From positions 434,001-498,000 of the forward strand of contig CAJNOJ010000038.1 of NCBI GenBank assembly GCA_905250025.1: a stretch of 64,000 nucleotides of DNA, in the 5' to 3' direction. A program made the position numbers and the translations under genes. The DNA is from Adineta ricciae (taxonomy: Eukaryota; Rotifera; Eurotatoria; Adinetida; Adinetidae). The notes under the pieces were generated by a model. That model worked only from the letters and a program-made list of their open reading frames with translations, was not told the origin of the DNA and searched no databases. Positions 61,557 to 64,000 of the stretch are shown one piece after another. The number at the start of each line of letters is the position of its first letter. The first letter of the stretch is position 1.

Positions 61557-63847
61557 TCTTGTTCTTTTTATTTCTGATGTTGAATTCGTTAAGATCTTAT
61601 TGTTTTATAGAATAAAGAAAAAACAAAATAGCACGTGTGCTGCTGGATGACTTTATCTGAAAATATTCTATCGAATCAGATCAATGATAGATGTCGCGCG
61701 AGTCTTCTCTCCAATTCTCTATCCACTCTACATATTTTACTGGCCAACAATTAAATCAGAGTGCAGCAATTATATGCAACTAAATACTTTTTCTATCGAA
61801 CTACTTGCTATTCATTGTAAAAGCTCCTTTCTTTCCTCTTTGAAATACTCGGTAATCTAATGTGTCGAGTACGTCGATACAAACACTCGTAAAAATACAG
61901 CTTCGTTTATCATCACACAGGCGATCGGTAAAATCGTGTTTTTGCTATACCAGTAAACATATTATGATGAAGCTCATTTCAATTGAAACAATAATTTATA
62001 ATTGAAATTTTGCATCTAGATAATCTGATGAATCGATATGTTTCCATCAAATTGCAATGGACATCGATTCTTTCTTTGCATTAACATCATAAGCTAACGA
62101 AGATGTATATATCACATGTTTGCAAATAGTTTTGAGTACTAAACCATCCGTGTACTATCATCAATCAACTCTTGCTAGGGTATCTCATATGAATAATTCA
62201 TATAGTATAATGAAATGAAAATTTTCATGTTGATTTCTAGATAAAACATTGTGTATATACAAATGATCTGTCTGTCCATAGATTGGTCTCTCGCTATAGT
62301 TTTGTCCCAGTAGACTCATAACCTCCCGACGTATTCTCAATTGTTGATAGTAGAACTTAGTATTATTTCTCTATCAAACAGTTCATTTTTTGTTATTTTT
62401 TCATTCTTTTAACACATTTTCCACTAGGTATACATACGTATTCATACGCATGCACATTCATTAGTAGCCCTATCAGTCTCTTTCACAATAGCGACAACCA
62501 CTAAATAGGTTAGAAGAGCGGTCTGTCTAGACAGATGCGCACTCGTTCATATGCACATCGACAAACCATCAACATTGGGTAGCCAGTCATTTCTTATGTA
62601 TATTTAGTTCTTCTCTTTTCTCTTTTTCTTCGATGGTCTTATTTGATAATTCTTCGTCAATTGACCAACAACCAATACTCCTCGGTCATTCTCTTGCGTG
62701 TGCACAAGCCAGACATCGATGCAAATGAACGAGAACGAGAGAAAAAAGAGAGAAAAGTTTTGAGTAATACAAAAAAAAAAGAAAGAAAGAAAAAAAAGAG
62801 ACTGACGCCGACAAGACAAGCTGGTCAGTCGTTCGTTATGTAGTTCATGGTGAAGTGGGCATATGGAGGAAGCTGGTTATGTTATGTCTATGGATTGGTT
62901 TTGGCGAAAGGATATTCATGAAATGCCAAAGATGATTTAATTAACCAAAAGAAAAGGTATTGTTAAATGAAATTATCGATGCCTGATTGTCTATCAAGAG
63001 TCGAGTGATTTTCTCAACTAAAGATACGTTTTAGTGCAAGCTGAGATATTCCAAAGAATGAAAACGGATTTTTATGAATGAAATTTCTTTGTTTTCTAGC
63101 CAAACAACGACTCACACCATCGTGTTCAATATTGGCTAACTCTCATCTTATCACCTGATCAAGATAAACAATGGTAACAGCAGTCGTCTACAAATATTGA
63201 TCATCAATCATGAAATTTGCACAAAAAACATATTTCTTTCTTATCAACATTCTATCATAATGATAATTCTTATCGTAGAATCTTTACGTTCGTTTAATCT
63301 TTCTGTGGAATTCTGATTTCTTTTTGTTTGCTCTTTCTCTGTCTTGACTTTTATTGTACATGTTTGTGCGTGGAACTTGTCTTTTCTTCTCAAATCTGAC
63401 GATGAACAGCGCGAGGTCCACAACAGTGATAATACATATATACAAAATCGGCGCTGTTGTTTATGTGTATGTGTGTTCATTATTTACTCTTATCAAATGT
63501 GTTTTCTTCTTCGTCTTTATGTTTGCTGTCATTAGCTTATCAATTTGGGTAGAAGATTATTTTAGAAAAAATAATGCTTTTTCGTTGTTTTATCTGCTGT
63601 AAATCGCTCATAACGTAACTTTACTTAGCTCACAAAGAAATTGTATCCATATAAGTCAGAGTAGTGAATGAAAAAAGAAATTACCAAGTGATTGCTGTCA
63701 ACATGTGTCTTAATAATATAAAAAACGTCAGTCATATTCAAATGTGAATCTACACGGTTACCTCGGATACGTATGTACATAGACGTAGAATACAATGGAA
63801 AAGATGTGAGGGGCATTGACGGGTGCCATACATGTCGTGATGCTATA
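61557..63847. other. Intergenic region, no gene seen
   Basis: About 2.3 kb upstream of PHAF1 and downstream of the partial gene at the window edge. AT-rich, with an A-rich/AAAG tract near 62735-62800. No supported frame. Confidence 0.55.
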
Positions 63848-63978
63848 TTAAGGATAATCCCAATACCCATGATTATAGCTGGAAGTTGTATTTCCACAAC
63901 GCATTGGACCACCACCGTATGACGATCCATAGTTTTGACCGAAATCTATGGCAGATGGCCCAGCGAAGGCTCCAAAAG
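63848..63978 (-). CDS. C-terminal exon of a Gly/Tyr-rich, possibly hnRNP-like protein (partial)
   Basis: After an AG acceptor the exon reads FGAFAGPSAIDFGQNYGSSY, GGGPMRCGNTTSSYNHGYWD, YP and stop. The QNYGSSYGGGPMR composition resembles the glycine/tyrosine-rich tails of hnRNP A/B-type RNA-binding proteins. The RRM domains that would settle this lie beyond the window end, so the family call is tentative. Confidence 0.5.
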
Positions 63979-64000
63979 CTAAATAATTACGTATATATTC

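Noticed and set aside
1..64000. tRNA genes, transposons, CRISPR arrays or telomeric repeats
   Set aside because: No cloverleaf-compatible sequence, transposase or reverse transcriptase motif, repeat-spacer array or telomere-like tandem repeat was found by eye; a tRNAscan or repeat search would be needed to exclude weak cases.

Overview
The window looks like nuclear DNA of an invertebrate metazoan, most likely a bdelloid rotifer. The DNA is AT-rich, genes are split by very short introns (mostly about 35-60 nt, with a few of 0.3-4 kb), and intergenic stretches are filled with GA/CT and CA tracts. Two 7TM receptors are present; one pairs an EGF-like module with a divergent helix bundle, a combination I associate with expanded bdelloid receptor families. 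Several start codons sit directly after a polypyrimidine-AG acceptor, as expected in a lineage with spliced-leader trans-splicing. The taxon call is inference; the gene calls rest on recognisable motifs and on exon phases checked by hand.

Layout. 0-8.4 kb (minus): a collagen XV/XVIII-like gene ending in an endostatin domain, then a DLGAP/GKAP postsynaptic scaffold gene (10 exons summing to exactly 1,158 codons plus stop) carrying a long acidic EEKHDEP repeat. 8.4-11 kb: no gene seen. 11-18.8 kb (minus): a decayed ABCA fragment followed by a full-size ABCA transporter gene. 19.7-24 kb (minus): a histidine-decarboxylase-like PLP enzyme and a secreted DsbA/thioredoxin-fold protein. 25.7-31.7 kb (plus): an unrecognised, low-complexity protein with a 3.8-kb intron. 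32.2-34.4 kb: an EGF-7TM receptor lacking its 5' end (just after a 26-N gap) and an EF-hand calcium sensor. 35.7-39 kb: a GT14 core-2-type glycosyltransferase (plus), then on minus a deoxynucleoside kinase, the 3' half of TRMT5 and the 5' third of MAT1; the last two are truncated on either side of a single N. 39.4-46.8 kb: a formin (minus), and a two-TM protein that diverges from it (plus). 48.7-49.8 kb: a Snail-family zinc-finger factor (plus) followed by about 5 kb without genes. 54.8-61.6 kb: a second 7TM receptor (plus), then WDR82, DHRS1 and PHAF1 in a compact same-strand block (minus). 63.8-64 kb: the last exon of a Gly/Tyr-rich protein, probably hnRNP-like.

The genes do not form one pathway. 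Several belong to neural or cell-surface biology (DLGAP, HDC, calcium sensor, two receptors, endostatin collagen). The rest are housekeeping (TRMT5, MAT1, WDR82, PHAF1, DHRS1, dNK). I saw no transposase, reverse transcriptase, CRISPR array, rRNA gene or convincing tRNA gene. The most informative irregularities are the two assembly joins that truncate four genes, the altered terminal motifs of DLGAP and Snail, the near-absence of triple helix in the endostatin collagen, and possible operon-like or trans-spliced gene starts.
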